Assembly: GCF_900090245.1 (NCBI RefSeq)
Contig: NZ_FMDN01000001.1
Span: forward strand, 408,241-472,240
Reading direction: 5' to 3'
Source of the DNA: Micromonospora halophytica
GTDB taxonomy: Bacteria > Actinomycetota > Actinomycetes > Mycobacteriales > Micromonosporaceae
DNA: 64,000 nucleotides
The translations under genes were made by a program, and so were the position numbers. The notes under the pieces were generated by a model. It searched no databases, was not told the origin of the DNA, and was given only the letters and a program-made list of their open reading frames with translations. How positions within the stretch are numbered: the stretch's first letter is position 1; every line of letters starts with the position of its first letter. Below are positions 36,871 to 45,893 of the stretch, piece by piece.

Positions 36871-38068
36871 GCGGGAGACGAGCCTTCTCGGCGAGGAGTT
36901 CGACCGCTACCGCCGTACGCTGCTGGCCGAGGTCGTGGCGCCCGGACCCGCCGCCGTCCGGCGGACCGTACGACTGCGCCGCCGCAAGCACCTGGTGGCC
37001 GCCGCCACGGCAGCGCTCGCGCTGCTCACCGGCCCGGCCCTCGGGTACGCGGCGCTGCACGAGCCGGCCCCGCCCCCCGGTCCGGTCGACCCCACCCCGA
37101 GCGTGACCGTGTCGCCGACGCCGAGCGGGTCGGCCAGCCCCACGCCGGCACCGTCGGCGGGCAGCGGCAGCCCCACCCCGATCCCGCCGGACGGCCGGAT
37201 CAGCCGCTCCCAACTGCTCGCCACGCCGGTGACCCTGCCGGCCTGGCGCGCCGGGCCGGGCTGTCCGACAGCCGGCGTGCGGCTCACCGGCGACGGCCGG
37301 GAGGGCACCAACCACCTGCTGGCCCTCGCTCACGGCGACGTCGACTCCGACGGGGCCGCGGAGACGGTGGCGCTGGTGCGGTGCGCGCTCGGCACCGGCG
37401 GGCCGCAGCAGGTGGTCGCCTTCGACCGCGACGCCGGCGGGACGGTGGTCACCGTCGGCCGGGTGGTGGCCAGCACCATCGACAGGCCACAGTGGCTGGT
37501 CGCGGTGGACGTGCGCGACGACGGCGTGGTGCGGGTGCAGGTCGGCGACATCCATCCGGGCGGGGGCTGGCCGGGCGAGTGGTCGCAGCGACAGTGGCGG
37601 GGCTACCGCTGGAACGGGGAGTCGTTCAGGCAGGTGTCCGGGCCGACCTCGTTCGGGCCGAACCCGCACCAGGCGGACGTCGCGGTCACCGCCACCGACC
37701 TGGTGCTCACCGATGCGCCCGACGGCTCCCGCACCGGCAGCGTCACCATCGTGGTCCGCAACACCGGCGACACGGCGGTGGCGTACGTGGCGCTGCGGCT
37801 CGACCTGCCGTCGGCGCTGCGCCCCGACGGCGCCGGCTGGGCGGTCTGCCGCAACGACCCGGGGACCACGGGCCGGCCGGTGACCTGCGACCTGAGCCGG
37901 CTGGACACCGGCAAGGAGCGTCGGCTCACCCTCGGCTTCCGGGCCGCCGCCGGGGCCGGCGTCGGCGCGGGGACGGCCGAGGTGGACGTGCGGCCGATGG
38001 ACGAGGGGTTCGACTTCCTGCCCGACGTCGGTCCCGCCGACAACACGACCCGGATCGGCTACCGGTGA
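36863..38068 (+). CDS. Membrane-anchored protein coupled to the sigma factor
   Basis: The 401-residue protein has a cytoplasmic start of about 45 residues ([20 protein letters not shown]), one membrane helix (HLVAAATAALALLTGPALGY), a Pro/Ser/Thr-rich linker (PTPSVTVSPTPSGSASPTP) and a soluble outer domain with a DVDSDG calcium-type loop near residue 155. It ends in an Ig-like region (TGSVTIVVRNTGDTAVAYVA). The layout is that of an anti-sigma or signal-sensing partner, but no zinc HxxxCxxC motif is present, so the assignment rests on the 8-bp overlap with the sigma gene. Confidence 0.7.
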   Translation: MPERETSLLGEEFDRYRRTLLAEVVAPGPAAVRRTVRLRRRKHLVAAATAALALLTGPALGYAALHEPAPPPGPVDPTPSVTVSPTPSGSASPTPAPSAGSGSPTPIPPDGRISRSQLLATPVTLPAWRAGPGCPTAGVRLTGDGREGTNHLLALAHGDVDSDGAAETVALVRCALGTGGPQQVVAFDRDAGGTVVTVGRVVASTIDRPQWLVAVDVRDDGVVRVQVGDIHPGGGWPGEWSQRQWRGYRWNGESFRQVSGPTSFGPNPHQADVAVTATDLVLTDAPDGSRTGSVTIVVRNTGDTAVAYVALRLDLPSALRPDGAGWAVCRNDPGTTGRPVTCDLSRLDTGKERRLTLGFRAAAGAGVGAGTAEVDVRPMDEGFDFLPDVGPADNTTRIGYR

Positions 38069-38071
38069 CGG

Positions 38072-38145
38072 GCGGGGTACGCGGCCCGGGCGGCGTACCC
38101 CGCGCCGGCCCGGCCGTCGCCGGCACCCCGCGTCGGGTGCCGGCG
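38072..38145. terminator. Two tandem hairpins between convergent genes
   Basis: Stem 1: GCGGGGTACGC (38072-38082) with 38093-38103, perfect 11 bp. Stem 2: CGCCGGCACCC (38118-38128) with 38135-38145, perfect 11 bp. They fill the 97-bp gap between the plus-strand membrane protein gene and the minus-strand PLP gene, so they probably act as terminators for both. No T-runs. Confidence 0.65.
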
Positions 38146-38165
38146 TGGGGCCGGGCCGGGGCCGT

Positions 38166-39659
38166 TCACCAGGCCGGGCGTTGCAGCAGGCTCACGAACT
38201 CGACCAGCAGCCGCTCCCGCAGCGCCGGTGGGGCGGCGTCGAGCAGGGTGTTGACCACGGCCATCCGCTCCGGCGTCGGCGCTCCCGTGCCGCCGGCCCG
38301 CCCCGACCCGGGGGCCGGCGTCGCCGCGCCGAGGCCGAGGCCGGCGGCGAGCCCGGCGACCAGCTCGGGGGTGAGCGCCTCCGGGGTCAGCGAGGTCGCC
38401 AGCGCCAGCAGCTCGGGCGGGAGCCGGACCGGACCGGCCGCCCGGGCCGCCGCCACCGCGTCCGCCAGCGCCGGGCCGAACTCGGCCACCCGGGGCGCGA
38501 CGGAGGCGGTCACCGTCAGGTGCACGCTGGGCAGCAGGTCGGCGTACCGCAGTTGCGGCTGGGTGTGCCAGCCCCGGGCGGTCAGCTCGTCGACCAGCAC
38601 GAACAGGTCCAGGTCGGGGTCGGTGGCGGTGAAGCAGACGACGGTCGACTCCGGCTCGGCCATCAGCCGCAGCCCGGCCACGTCGCGGACCGCCCCGGCG
38701 AGGGCGGTCACCGCGTCCCGGGTGGCGGCGGCGAGCCGCAGGTAGCCGGCGTCGCCGAGGTGCCGCAGGGTGGCGTACGCGGCGGCGATCGGGCCGCCCG
38801 AGCGGGTGGAGGCCAGCACCGGGTTGATCATCGTGTACCCGGGCCAGTCGGCGTACGCGAAGTACTGTGCGGCGCGCAGCGACGGATCGCGGTGCAGCAG
38901 CACCGACACCCCCTTCGGGGCGTACGCGTACTTGTGCAGGTCCACCGAGATCGAGGTGACCCCGTCGACGGAGAGGTCGAACGGCGGCACCGGCACGCCG
39001 AGGCGGCGCAGGTACGGCAGGGTCCAGCCGCCGAAGCAGGCGTCCACGTGGCAGCGCACCCCGGCTGCCGCCGCGACGGCGGCGATCTCCGCGACCGGGT
39101 CGACGACGCCGTGCGCGTACGAGGGGGCGGAGCAGGCCACCAGCACGGTCTCCGGGCGGATCGCGGCGGCCACGTCGGCCGGCGCGGGGCGCAGCGTCAC
39201 CGGGTCGACTCCGACCGTGTCGAGGGTGACCCGGAGCAGGTGGGCGGCTTTGGCGAAGGCGGCGTGCCCGCTCGCCGGCACCACGATCCGGGGCGTGGTG
39301 ATCTCGGGGCGGGCGTCCCGGGCCGCCTTGACGGCGAGGATCAGCGACTCGGTGCCGCCGCTGGTGACGCTGCCGACGACGTCCGGGGCGGCGCTGCCGG
39401 GGCCGCCACCGAGCAGCCGGGCGGCTGCGGCGACCAGCGCGTTCTCCATCGCCAGCAGGGACGGGAAGGCGGTCGGGTCGAGCCCGTTGACGTGGGCGCT
39501 CTGCGCGTGGGCGGCGGCGGTCAGCTCGTCCAGCCCGGGCACCGCAGGGTCGTAGACGTAGGCGAAGAGCCGCCCGCCGTGGGTGGGCCGGTCCGCGGCG
39601 CGCAGCGCGCGGATCTCGGCCAGTACCTCGTCGGCGGGAAGCCCCTTCTCGTCGATCAT
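38166..39659 (-). CDS. PLP-dependent decarboxylase/lyase (sphingosine-phosphate-lyase-like)
   Basis: The 497-residue fold-type I enzyme has SVTSGGTESLILAVKAARDA for phosphate binding, HVDACFGGWTLPYLRRLGVP with the PLP-stacking Asp, and SVDLHKYAYAPKGVSVLLHR with the Schiff-base Lys near residue 238. This is closest to the aspartate-aminotransferase-family group of glutamate decarboxylase and sphinganine-1-phosphate aldolase. Substrate unknown. The ATG at 39657-39659 has GGAGG upstream and overlaps the transporter stop (ATGA). So transporter and enzyme form an operon, perhaps importing the substrate it uses. Confidence 0.85.
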   Translation of the reverse strand: MIDEKGLPADEVLAEIRALRAADRPTHGGRLFAYVYDPAVPGLDELTAAAHAQSAHVNGLDPTAFPSLLAMENALVAAAARLLGGGPGSAAPDVVGSVTSGGTESLILAVKAARDARPEITTPRIVVPASGHAAFAKAAHLLRVTLDTVGVDPVTLRPAPADVAAAIRPETVLVACSAPSYAHGVVDPVAEIAAVAAAAGVRCHVDACFGGWTLPYLRRLGVPVPPFDLSVDGVTSISVDLHKYAYAPKGVSVLLHRDPSLRAAQYFAYADWPGYTMINPVLASTRSGGPIAAAYATLRHLGDAGYLRLAAATRDAVTALAGAVRDVAGLRLMAEPESTVVCFTATDPDLDLFVLVDELTARGWHTQPQLRYADLLPSVHLTVTASVAPRVAEFGPALADAVAAARAAGPVRLPPELLALATSLTPEALTPELVAGLAAGLGLGAATPAPGSGRAGGTGAPTPERMAVVNTLLDAAPPALRERLLVEFVSLLQRPAW

Positions 39660-41080
39660 GATGCGTCCTCCGGGTCGGGGTGCAGGGTCCAGCCGCGCAG
39701 CAGCAGCACCGCGCCGCCGACCAGTGTGGCGGGCAGCACGCTGAAGCCGAGCAGCACGCCGAGGCGGGCGGTGTCGGACTGGGCCGCCGCGGTGCCGGTG
39801 TCCGAGGAGACGTACCCGGTGAGCGCCAGGACCAGGCCGTAGATGCCGGGGCCGAGGGCCAGCCCGAAGGTCTCCCCCGCCGTCCACAGGCCGGTGAAGA
39901 CGCCCGCCTGCCGCCGCCCGGTCCGCGCGGTCTCGTCGGCCACGCAGTCGGGGAGCAGGGCGAGGGCGAAGACCTGCTGGCCGGCGTACCCGACGCCGAG
40001 GAGCGCGACCACCGCGTAGACGGCGGCGGCGGGGAGCACCGGCGCGGCGACCAGGACCGCCGCCCCGACGGCGAGCAGCACCGACGCGGCGACCAGCGCG
40101 GTCCGTTTGCCGAGCCGGGCGCCGATGCGGGTCCAGAGCGGCATCACCAGCAGCGCCGGCCCGACGAAGCAGGCGAACAGCAGGGTGGGGCCGTTGGCCG
40201 GGTCGCGCAGGATCTGGTCGGCGAAGTAGCTGACCCCGGCCAGGATGGTCGCCACCCCGGCGGACTGGATCACGAAGCAGAGCAGCAGCGCCCGGAAGGG
40301 CCGGTGCCGGCCGGCGACGGCGAGCTGGGCGCGCAGCGACGGCTCGGTCTCGGTCACCACGCCGGCGGACGCGGAGCGGGTGCCGAGGAACGCGCCGAGC
40401 GCGCCGAGGGCGATCAGCGCGGCGACGAAGATCCCCATCCAGCGGTGCCCGGCGACCCCGTCGCCGCCGGCGGTCACCACCATCGGGGCCACCGCGCCGG
40501 AGACCAGGATGGCCAGCGCCAGCACCGCGATCCGCCAGCTCATCATCCGGGTACGCTCCGCGCGGTCGCCGGTCAGCTCGGCCGGCATCGCCACGTACGG
40601 TACCTGGAAGAAGGCGAACGCGGTGGCGGTGGCGAGGAAGGCGAGGGCCACGTACGCCCCGGCGGCCGGCCCGCTGCCGAACGGCGCGGCGAAGATCGCG
40701 GCGAAGAGCACGGCGAGCGCGAGCCCGGCGCCGAGCAGCCAGGGCCGGCGCGGCCCCCAGCGGGAGCGGGTGCGGTCGGAGATCCGCCCGGCGACAGGGT
40801 TGACCAGCACGTCCCACGCCTTCGGCAGGAGCACCAGCAGGGCGGCCACCCCGGCGGCCACGCCCAGCGTGTCGGTGAGGTACGGCAGCAGGAGCAGTCC
40901 GGGCACGGTGCCGAACGCGCCGGTGGCGAGCGAGCCGAGCGCGTAGCCGGCGTGCACCCGCCGGGGCAGCGGGGACGGGGCCGGGCCGGCGGCGGCGACC
41001 GGTGGGGCGTCGGCCCGGGGAGGCGGCGGGGCGGCCCCGGCCGGGCCCGGGGAACCGGCTGCGGCCGGCGGGGCGTCCAT
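39656..41080 (-). CDS. GPH-type MFS transporter (sugar/cation symporter-like)
   Basis: The 474-residue protein has 12 helices after a Pro/Ala-rich N-terminal segment of about 35 residues. The motif PLPRRVHAGYALGSLATGAF and WDVLVNPVAGRISDRTRSRW, then GPRRPWLLGAGL, are typical of the glycoside-pentoside-hexuronide (MFS_2) family. The substrate cannot be read from the sequence. It precedes the PLP enzyme gene with a 4-bp overlap. Confidence 0.88.
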   Translation of the reverse strand: MDAPPAAAGSPGPAGAAPPPPRADAPPVAAAGPAPSPLPRRVHAGYALGSLATGAFGTVPGLLLLPYLTDTLGVAAGVAALLVLLPKAWDVLVNPVAGRISDRTRSRWGPRRPWLLGAGLALAVLFAAIFAAPFGSGPAAGAYVALAFLATATAFAFFQVPYVAMPAELTGDRAERTRMMSWRIAVLALAILVSGAVAPMVVTAGGDGVAGHRWMGIFVAALIALGALGAFLGTRSASAGVVTETEPSLRAQLAVAGRHRPFRALLLCFVIQSAGVATILAGVSYFADQILRDPANGPTLLFACFVGPALLVMPLWTRIGARLGKRTALVAASVLLAVGAAVLVAAPVLPAAAVYAVVALLGVGYAGQQVFALALLPDCVADETARTGRRQAGVFTGLWTAGETFGLALGPGIYGLVLALTGYVSSDTGTAAAQSDTARLGVLLGFSVLPATLVGGAVLLLRGWTLHPDPEDAS

Positions 41081-41112
41081 GCGGCCGAATGTTACTCATG
41101 TTATGGCCCGGG

Positions 41113-41427
41113 TCACATCCCCTCTTCCGGCCACCAGCTCGCCGCCGCCAGGTCCACCCCGGCGGCGCGCAGCGGGCAGCCCTCGGCGCGCAGCCGGGCC
41201 CGCGCCTGGACCTCGTGCCCGGGTGGCAGCCGGCCGGCGGAGTTCACCACCCGGTGCCAGGGCACCCCGCCGCCGTGCCGGGCCATGATCGAGCCGACCA
41301 GCCGGGCCGAGGCCCGCCCGGACCGCTCCGCGAGGGCGTCGGCGACCGCCCCGTACGACATCACCCGGCCCGGTGGGATCCGCTCGACCAGCGCGAGCAC
41401 CGCCTCGACGTACTCATCAGGCGTCAC
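41113..41427 (-). CDS. Alkyltransferase-like (ATL) DNA repair protein
   Basis: The 104-residue protein matches the C-terminal domain of O6-methylguanine-DNA methyltransferase but has PWHRVV where MGMT has PCHRVV (near residue 55), so the alkyl-accepting Cys is Trp. That is the mark of ATL proteins, which bind O6-alkylguanine and flag it for nucleotide excision repair without removing the alkyl group. The start is the GTG at 41425-41427. It lies downstream of a short gap after the transporter gene, same strand, and divergent from proB. Confidence 0.93.
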   Translation of the reverse strand: MTPDEYVEAVLALVERIPPGRVMSYGAVADALAERSGRASARLVGSIMARHGGGVPWHRVVNSAGRLPPGHEVQARARLRAEGCPLRAAGVDLAAASWWPEEGM

Positions 41428-41488
41428 GAGCTGCCACACTATGGGAACGCGCCGAGGTCCGGCGGGACCGACCGCGCAGAATGGTCGG

Positions 41489-42598
41489 GTGCGCGAAGCA
41501 GTCACCCAGGCCCGGCGGGTCGTCGTCAAGATCGGGTCGTCCTCGCTGACCACCGCCGCCGGTGGGCTGGACGACGCCCGGGTCGACGCCCTGGTGGACA
41601 CCCTGGCCGCGCTCGCCGACGCCGGCCGTGAGGTGGTGCTGGTCTCCTCCGGCGCGATCGCCGCCGGCCTGGCCCCGCTCGGGCTGGCCCGGCGCCCGCG
41701 CGACCTGGCCACCCAGCAGGCCGCCGCCAGCGTCGGGCAGGGCCTGCTGATCGGTCGGTACGCGGCCGGCTTCGCCCGGCACCGGCTCACCGTCGGGCAG
41801 GTGCTGCTCACCGTCGACGACGTGACCCGGCGGGCGCACTACCGCAACGCGTACCGGACCCTGCGCAAGCTGCTCGACCTGCGGGCGGTGCCGATCGTCA
41901 ACGAGAACGACACGGTCGCCACCGAGGAGATCCGGTTCGGCGACAACGACCGGCTGGCCGCCCTGGTCGCCGCCCTGGTCGACGCCGACCTGCTGGTGCT
42001 CCTGTCGGACGTGGACGCGCTCTGGACCGGCGCCCCGACCCAGCCGGGCAGCAGCCGGATCACCGAGGTGCGCGGCGAGGGCGACCTGGCCGGCATCGAC
42101 ATCGGCGGGGCCGGCCGGTCCGGGGTCGGCACCGGCGGCATGGTCACCAAGGTCGAGGCGGCCCGGATCGCCACCGGCTTCGGCATCCCGGTGGTGCTCA
42201 CCGCCGCGCCGCTGGCCGGCGACGCGCTGGCCGGCGAGGCGGTCGGCACGTACTTCCACCCGAGCAGCCGCCGACCCGCCGCCCGGCTCTTCTGGCTGGC
42301 CCACGCCACCGCGCCCCGGGGCCGGCTGCACCTCGACCCGGGGGCGGTGCAGGCCGTGGTGGGCCGGCGCAAGTCGCTGCTGCCCGCCGGGATCACCGCC
42401 GTGGACGGCGCGTTCACCGCCGGCGACCCGGTCGACCTGGTGGACGCCGAGGGCGCGCCGGTGGCCCGAGGGCTGGTCAACTACGACGCGGTGGAGCTGC
42501 CGGGGCTGCTCGGCCGCTCCACCGGAGAGCTCGCCGCGGCGCTCGGCCCGGCGTACGAACGGGAGGTCGTCCACCGTGACGACCTCGTGCTGCTGTGA
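41489..42598 (+). CDS. proB: Glutamate 5-kinase
   Basis: The 369-residue protein has the amino-acid-kinase domain (RRVVVKIGSSSLTTAAGGLD at the start, VPIVNENDTVATEEIRFGDN, VGTGGMVTKVEAARIATGFG) and a C-terminal PUA domain (about 275-355). ProB phosphorylates glutamate in the first step of proline synthesis and is feedback-inhibited by proline through the kinase domain. The GTG at 41489 is the only start that keeps the family N-terminus. It is followed after a 29-codon ORF by proA. Confidence 0.97.
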   Translation: MREAVTQARRVVVKIGSSSLTTAAGGLDDARVDALVDTLAALADAGREVVLVSSGAIAAGLAPLGLARRPRDLATQQAAASVGQGLLIGRYAAGFARHRLTVGQVLLTVDDVTRRAHYRNAYRTLRKLLDLRAVPIVNENDTVATEEIRFGDNDRLAALVAALVDADLLVLLSDVDALWTGAPTQPGSSRITEVRGEGDLAGIDIGGAGRSGVGTGGMVTKVEAARIATGFGIPVVLTAAPLAGDALAGEAVGTYFHPSSRRPAARLFWLAHATAPRGRLHLDPGAVQAVVGRRKSLLPAGITAVDGAFTAGDPVDLVDAEGAPVARGLVNYDAVELPGLLGRSTGELAAALGPAYEREVVHRDDLVLL

Positions 42599-42608
42599 GG
42601 AGTTGCGG

Positions 42609-42698
42609 ATGAACATGAGCGAGCGTCAGCGAGCGAATCATCAGTCCAGCGCGGCGGTGCCTCATGGCGGCACGGAGCGAAGCGGAGTGCCGGCATGA
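42609..42698 (+). CDS. 29-codon mini-ORF coupling proB to proA
   Basis: The ORF reads [20 protein letters not shown] and ends [16 protein letters not shown] lies six bases before its ATG, and its TGA overlaps the proA start codon (ATGA). It resembles the mini-ORF before nuoI (MSER near the start, ERSG before the stop). I read it as a dispersed intercistronic element that links translation of proB and proA; a peptide product is not excluded. Confidence 0.45.
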   Translation: MNMSERQRANHQSSAAVPHGGTERSGVPA

Positions 42699-43939
42699 GC
42701 GTCAGCGAGCAGGCCCGCCGGGCCCGGGAGGCGGCGGGGGAACTGGCCGTGGTCACGCGTACCGCCAAGGACGCCGCGCTGCACGCGATGGCCGACGCGC
42801 TGGTGGCGCGTACCCCGGAGATCCTGACCGCCAACGCGGCGGACCTGGCGGCCGGGCGGGAGGCCGGGCTGAGCGCGGCCGTGCTGGACCGGCTCGCCCT
42901 CGACGCGGGCCGGGTGGCGGGCATCGCCGAGGCGCTGCGCCAGATGGCCGCCCTGCCCGACCCGGTGGGCGAGGTGGTCCGCGGCTCGACCCTGCCCAAC
43001 GGCCTGGAGCTGCGCCAGGTCCGGGTGCCGTTCGGGGTGGTCGGCATCATCTACGAGGCCCGCCCGAACGTCACCGTGGACGCCGCCGGGATCTGCCTGA
43101 AGTCCGGCAACGCCGCGCTGCTGCGCGGCTCCTCGTCGGCGGCACACTCCAACGCCGCCCTGGTCGCGGTGCTGCGCGACGCGGTCGCCGGGGCGGGACT
43201 GCCGGCGGACGCGGTGCAGCTGCTCGACGCCACCTCGCGCGACTCGGTCAAGGAGCTGATGCGCGCCCGCGGCCTGGTGGACGTGCTGATCCCACGCGGC
43301 GGCGCGTCGCTGATCCGCACCGTGGTGGAGGAGTCGACGGTGCCGGTGATCGAGACCGGGGTCGGCAACTGCCACGTGTACGTCGACGCCGCCGCCGACG
43401 TCGCCAAGGCGGTGGCGATCACTCTGAACGCCAAGACCCAGCGGCTGTCCACCTGCAACACCGCCGAATCGCTGCTGGTGCACGCGGCGGTGGCGGACGC
43501 CTTCCTGCCGCCGGTGCTGGCCGCGTTCGCCGACGCCGGGGTCACCGTGCACGGTGACGCCCGGGTGGCCGCCCACTCCGACGCCGTCGTCCCGGCCACC
43601 GACGAGGACTTCGCCACCGAGTACCTGTCGGCCGACATCTCGGTGGCCGTGGTCGACTCCCTGGACGCGGCGGTCGCGCACATCCGCCGGTACGGCACCG
43701 GACACACCGAGGCGATCGTCACCGACTCCCAGTCGGCGGCGCGTGAGTTCGTGGCCCGGGTGGACGCGGCTGCGGTGATGGTGAACGCCTCGACCCGGTT
43801 CACCGACGGCGGCGAGTTCGGCTTCGGCGCGGAGATCGGCATCTCCACCCAGAAGCTGCACGCCCGCGGTCCGATGGGCCTGCCCGAGCTGACCAGCACC
43901 AAGTACGTCGTCACCGGGGACGGCCACCTGCGCGGCTGA
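42695..43939 (+). CDS. proA: Gamma-glutamyl phosphate reductase
   Basis: The 414-residue protein shows the ProA features: [40 protein letters not shown], and the catalytic Cys in [20 protein letters not shown] near residue 253. It makes glutamate-5-semialdehyde, the second step of proline synthesis. The ATG overlaps the stop of the mini-ORF; no other ribosome binding site of its own is obvious, so it is likely to depend on coupling. The C-terminal [12 protein letters not shown] is typical. Confidence 0.97.
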   Translation: MSVSEQARRAREAAGELAVVTRTAKDAALHAMADALVARTPEILTANAADLAAGREAGLSAAVLDRLALDAGRVAGIAEALRQMAALPDPVGEVVRGSTLPNGLELRQVRVPFGVVGIIYEARPNVTVDAAGICLKSGNAALLRGSSSAAHSNAALVAVLRDAVAGAGLPADAVQLLDATSRDSVKELMRARGLVDVLIPRGGASLIRTVVEESTVPVIETGVGNCHVYVDAAADVAKAVAITLNAKTQRLSTCNTAESLLVHAAVADAFLPPVLAAFADAGVTVHGDARVAAHSDAVVPATDEDFATEYLSADISVAVVDSLDAAVAHIRRYGTGHTEAIVTDSQSAAREFVARVDAAAVMVNASTRFTDGGEFGFGAEIGISTQKLHARGPMGLPELTSTKYVVTGDGHLRG

Positions 43940-44029
43940 ACCTCTTCTGTGGAGGGTCGCCCTGGGGGGTCGCACCGGGTCGCTAGGCTGGTACGCGGAT
44001 TTCGGCACGGCTTGTCTGGGGGAGGCGGC

Positions 44030-44428
44030 ATGCTGGACGACAGCGCCCTGGAACAGCAACTGACGCAGGCACGGGCCGCGCTGCGGGAGGCATCCCGCAG
44101 CGCCGTCCCACGGGAGCGGGCGGAGTCGGTGGCGGAGGCCGCCGACGGGCGGATCCGGGTCACCCTCGGCACCGACGGGCGACTCAGCGCGGTCGAGATC
44201 GACCCCCGGGTCCTGCGCGAGGGCTCGGAACACCTCGCCGACGAGCTGCGCCGGGCGGTGAACGCCGCGCTCGACGGGCAGGACCCGGGCGTGGGCGCCG
44301 AACCGGTGCCCGACCTCGCCGCGATGAGCGCGACTCTGGAGCGCCTCCAGGACCAGGGCCTGCGCCAGATGCGGGAGATCAGCACCACGATCAGCGAGAC
44401 CATGCGCAAACTTCAGCAGCGGAGCTGA
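44030..44428 (+). CDS. YbaB/EbfC-family protein leading the toxin cassette
   Basis: The 132-residue protein has an N-terminal helix, a beta-region DGRIRVTLGTDGRLSAVEID and a C-terminal coiled helix (ERLQDQGLRQMREISTTISE). YbaB-family proteins bind DNA, and in actinobacteria a subgroup sits beside WXG100 genes of type VII secretion loci. The ATG follows GGGGGAGG. It is 2 bp from the next gene, the first of five closely spaced genes. Confidence 0.75.
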   Translation: MLDDSALEQQLTQARAALREASRSAVPRERAESVAEAADGRIRVTLGTDGRLSAVEIDPRVLREGSEHLADELRRAVNAALDGQDPGVGAEPVPDLAAMSATLERLQDQGLRQMREISTTISETMRKLQQRS

Positions 44429-44430
44429 CC

Positions 44431-44754
44431 GTGGAGCCCCTCGACGTCGACGTCGACGCGCTCACCCGCGGCGCGGAGCAACTGGCCGAGGCGAAGGAGA
44501 GCGTCCGGCAGACCTTCGAGTCGTTCCAGGCGGCGGTCGGCGCGTACGAGCAGGCCTTCGGCGGCGACGAGATCGGCATGCTGCTGGGCGTCGCCCACCA
44601 GGCGTGCGTGGAGGCGCTGACCGAGTGCCTGAGCACCAACATCACCGAGCTGGAGAGCTACGCCGAGGGCCTGCGCGGGATGGCGGAGAGCTATCGGGCC
44701 GTGGAGGACGGGGTCACCGACGCCTTCCGGTCGATCCTCGGCAAGCTGGGCTGA
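44431..44754 (+). CDS. WXG100/ESX-like helical hairpin protein
   Basis: The 107-residue protein is all-helical with the size and pattern of type VII secretion substrates or their partners: DALTRGAEQLAEAKESVRQT, a turn around YEQAFGGDEIG, and a second helix (LESYAEGLRGMAESYRAVED). The middle W-x-G is replaced by F-G-G. The GTG at 44431 is two bases after the YbaB-like stop. It probably pairs with the CpnT-type protein encoded 22 bp downstream. Confidence 0.75.
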   Translation: MEPLDVDVDALTRGAEQLAEAKESVRQTFESFQAAVGAYEQAFGGDEIGMLLGVAHQACVEALTECLSTNITELESYAEGLRGMAESYRAVEDGVTDAFRSILGKLG

Positions 44755-44776
44755 GCCCAGGAAGAGAGGAGTCACC

Positions 44777-45271
44777 GTGGGCCTGACGCTCCCGGGTGAA
44801 CTGGCGTCCCTGCTGTCGATGCTCGGGTACGACTGGCCCGAGTCCGACGAGACGGCGTTGTTCCGGCTGGCCGGCGAGTGGACCGGCATGGCCGACCGGA
44901 TCAACGGCTCGGTGGCGCAGCTGGAGTCGGCGGCACGGTCGGTGCTCGACACCAACCGGGGCGAGAGCATCACGGCCTTCGCCAGTGAGTGGAACGACAA
45001 GGAGTCGGCGGCCCGCAACGTCGCCGACGCCGCGAACCCGGCCACCGTCATCGGGATCGGGCTGATGGCCGCCGCCGGTGTGGTGCTCGCCCTGAAGATC
45101 AACGTGATCATCCAGCTCGTGGTGCTGGCGATTCAGATCGCCCAGGCGATCGCCACGGCGGTGGTCACCTTCGGCGCGTCCCTGCTGCAGATCCCGATCT
45201 TCAAGATGATCACCGGGCTGATCGTCGACCAGCTCATCGGACTGGCCGTGGACACGGTGCTCAATGGCTAA
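44777..45271 (+). CDS. Stand-alone CpnT-like N-terminal (WXG100 plus membrane helices) protein
   Basis: The 164-residue protein begins MGLTLPGELASLLSMLGYDW, has a W-T-G turn (LAGEWTGMADR) and then three hydrophobic helices (VIGIGLMAAAGVVLAL, VIIQLVVLAIQIAQAIATAV, IPIFKMITGLIVDQLIGLAV). This is the N-terminal module that in other actinomycetes leads large secreted toxins of the CpnT kind. Here it ends after the module. The toxin gene begins 8 bp before its stop, in the next frame. The GTG has GAGGAG upstream. Confidence 0.8.
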   Translation: MGLTLPGELASLLSMLGYDWPESDETALFRLAGEWTGMADRINGSVAQLESAARSVLDTNRGESITAFASEWNDKESAARNVADAANPATVIGIGLMAAAGVVLALKINVIIQLVVLAIQIAQAIATAVVTFGASLLQIPIFKMITGLIVDQLIGLAVDTVLNG

Positions 45272-45893
45272 GAAGCGCACCGCGCCGTCCCGGCGGACGC
45301 AGGCGAAGGGCGCCAAGATCGTCTCGGCGCACCTGGAGAACGCCGACGTGTTCCGCACCGCCAAGGCGGCCGGCACCACACCCCGCGGCCCCGCCGTGCT
45401 GGTCCTGCGCAACCGCCCGGACTTCGACAAGCGCGACTTCGACCGTAAGGCCAGGGACCTGGTCCGGCTCGGCCGCGAGGGCCGGCTGAGCAAGGCGAAG
45501 TCGGACCGGACGGCCAACAACGTCTACCACCGGGGAGGCCGGGGCACCAAGCCGGGCACCCGGACCCGCACCAACGTCTTCCGGGACCGGGTGATCCGCC
45601 GACTGACCAAGAACGAGCGGCTCACCCAGCAGCACGGCACCCCGGAGACCAACCAGTACGTGGCCAACAAGGGCCTCGTCGATCGCCTCTACGACGGCCG
45701 GGGGCCGATCACCGCCCGGGGCCAGGGACTGGACCCGGACCACGTCCACGAGCTACAACTCGACGGAAAGGACGAATACGCTAACCTCAGGCTGATGGAC
45801 GCCTGGACCAACCGCCAGATCGGCAGCGACATCTCCGTGGCGTTGCGCGACGTCCCCGAGGGCACCCCGATCATCGTGAAGGTCCTGCCGTGA
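45264..45893 (+). CDS. HNH-like nuclease, candidate polymorphic toxin
   Basis: The 209-residue basic protein has a Lys/Arg-rich start (MAKKRTAPSRRTQAKGAK) and a C-terminal motif DPDHVHELQLDGKDEYANLR followed by LMDAWTNRQIGSDI. The pattern D-H-V-x-E-L-Q-L-x-G-x-D-x-x-x-N-L is that of HNH-type nuclease ends of polymorphic toxins. It should cut nucleic acid. It has no secretion module of its own; that lies in the upstream overlapping gene. Its stop overlaps the next gene (GTGA), as expected for toxin plus immunity. Confidence 0.78.
   Translation: MAKKRTAPSRRTQAKGAKIVSAHLENADVFRTAKAAGTTPRGPAVLVLRNRPDFDKRDFDRKARDLVRLGREGRLSKAKSDRTANNVYHRGGRGTKPGTRTRTNVFRDRVIRRLTKNERLTQQHGTPETNQYVANKGLVDRLYDGRGPITARGQGLDPDHVHELQLDGKDEYANLRLMDAWTNRQIGSDISVALRDVPEGTPIIVKVLP

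Noticed and set aside
41113..41427. Functional O6-methylguanine methyltransferase (ogt)
   Set aside because: The acceptor Cys is replaced by Trp (PWHRVV), so it is an alkyltransferase-like protein and cannot accept the alkyl group.
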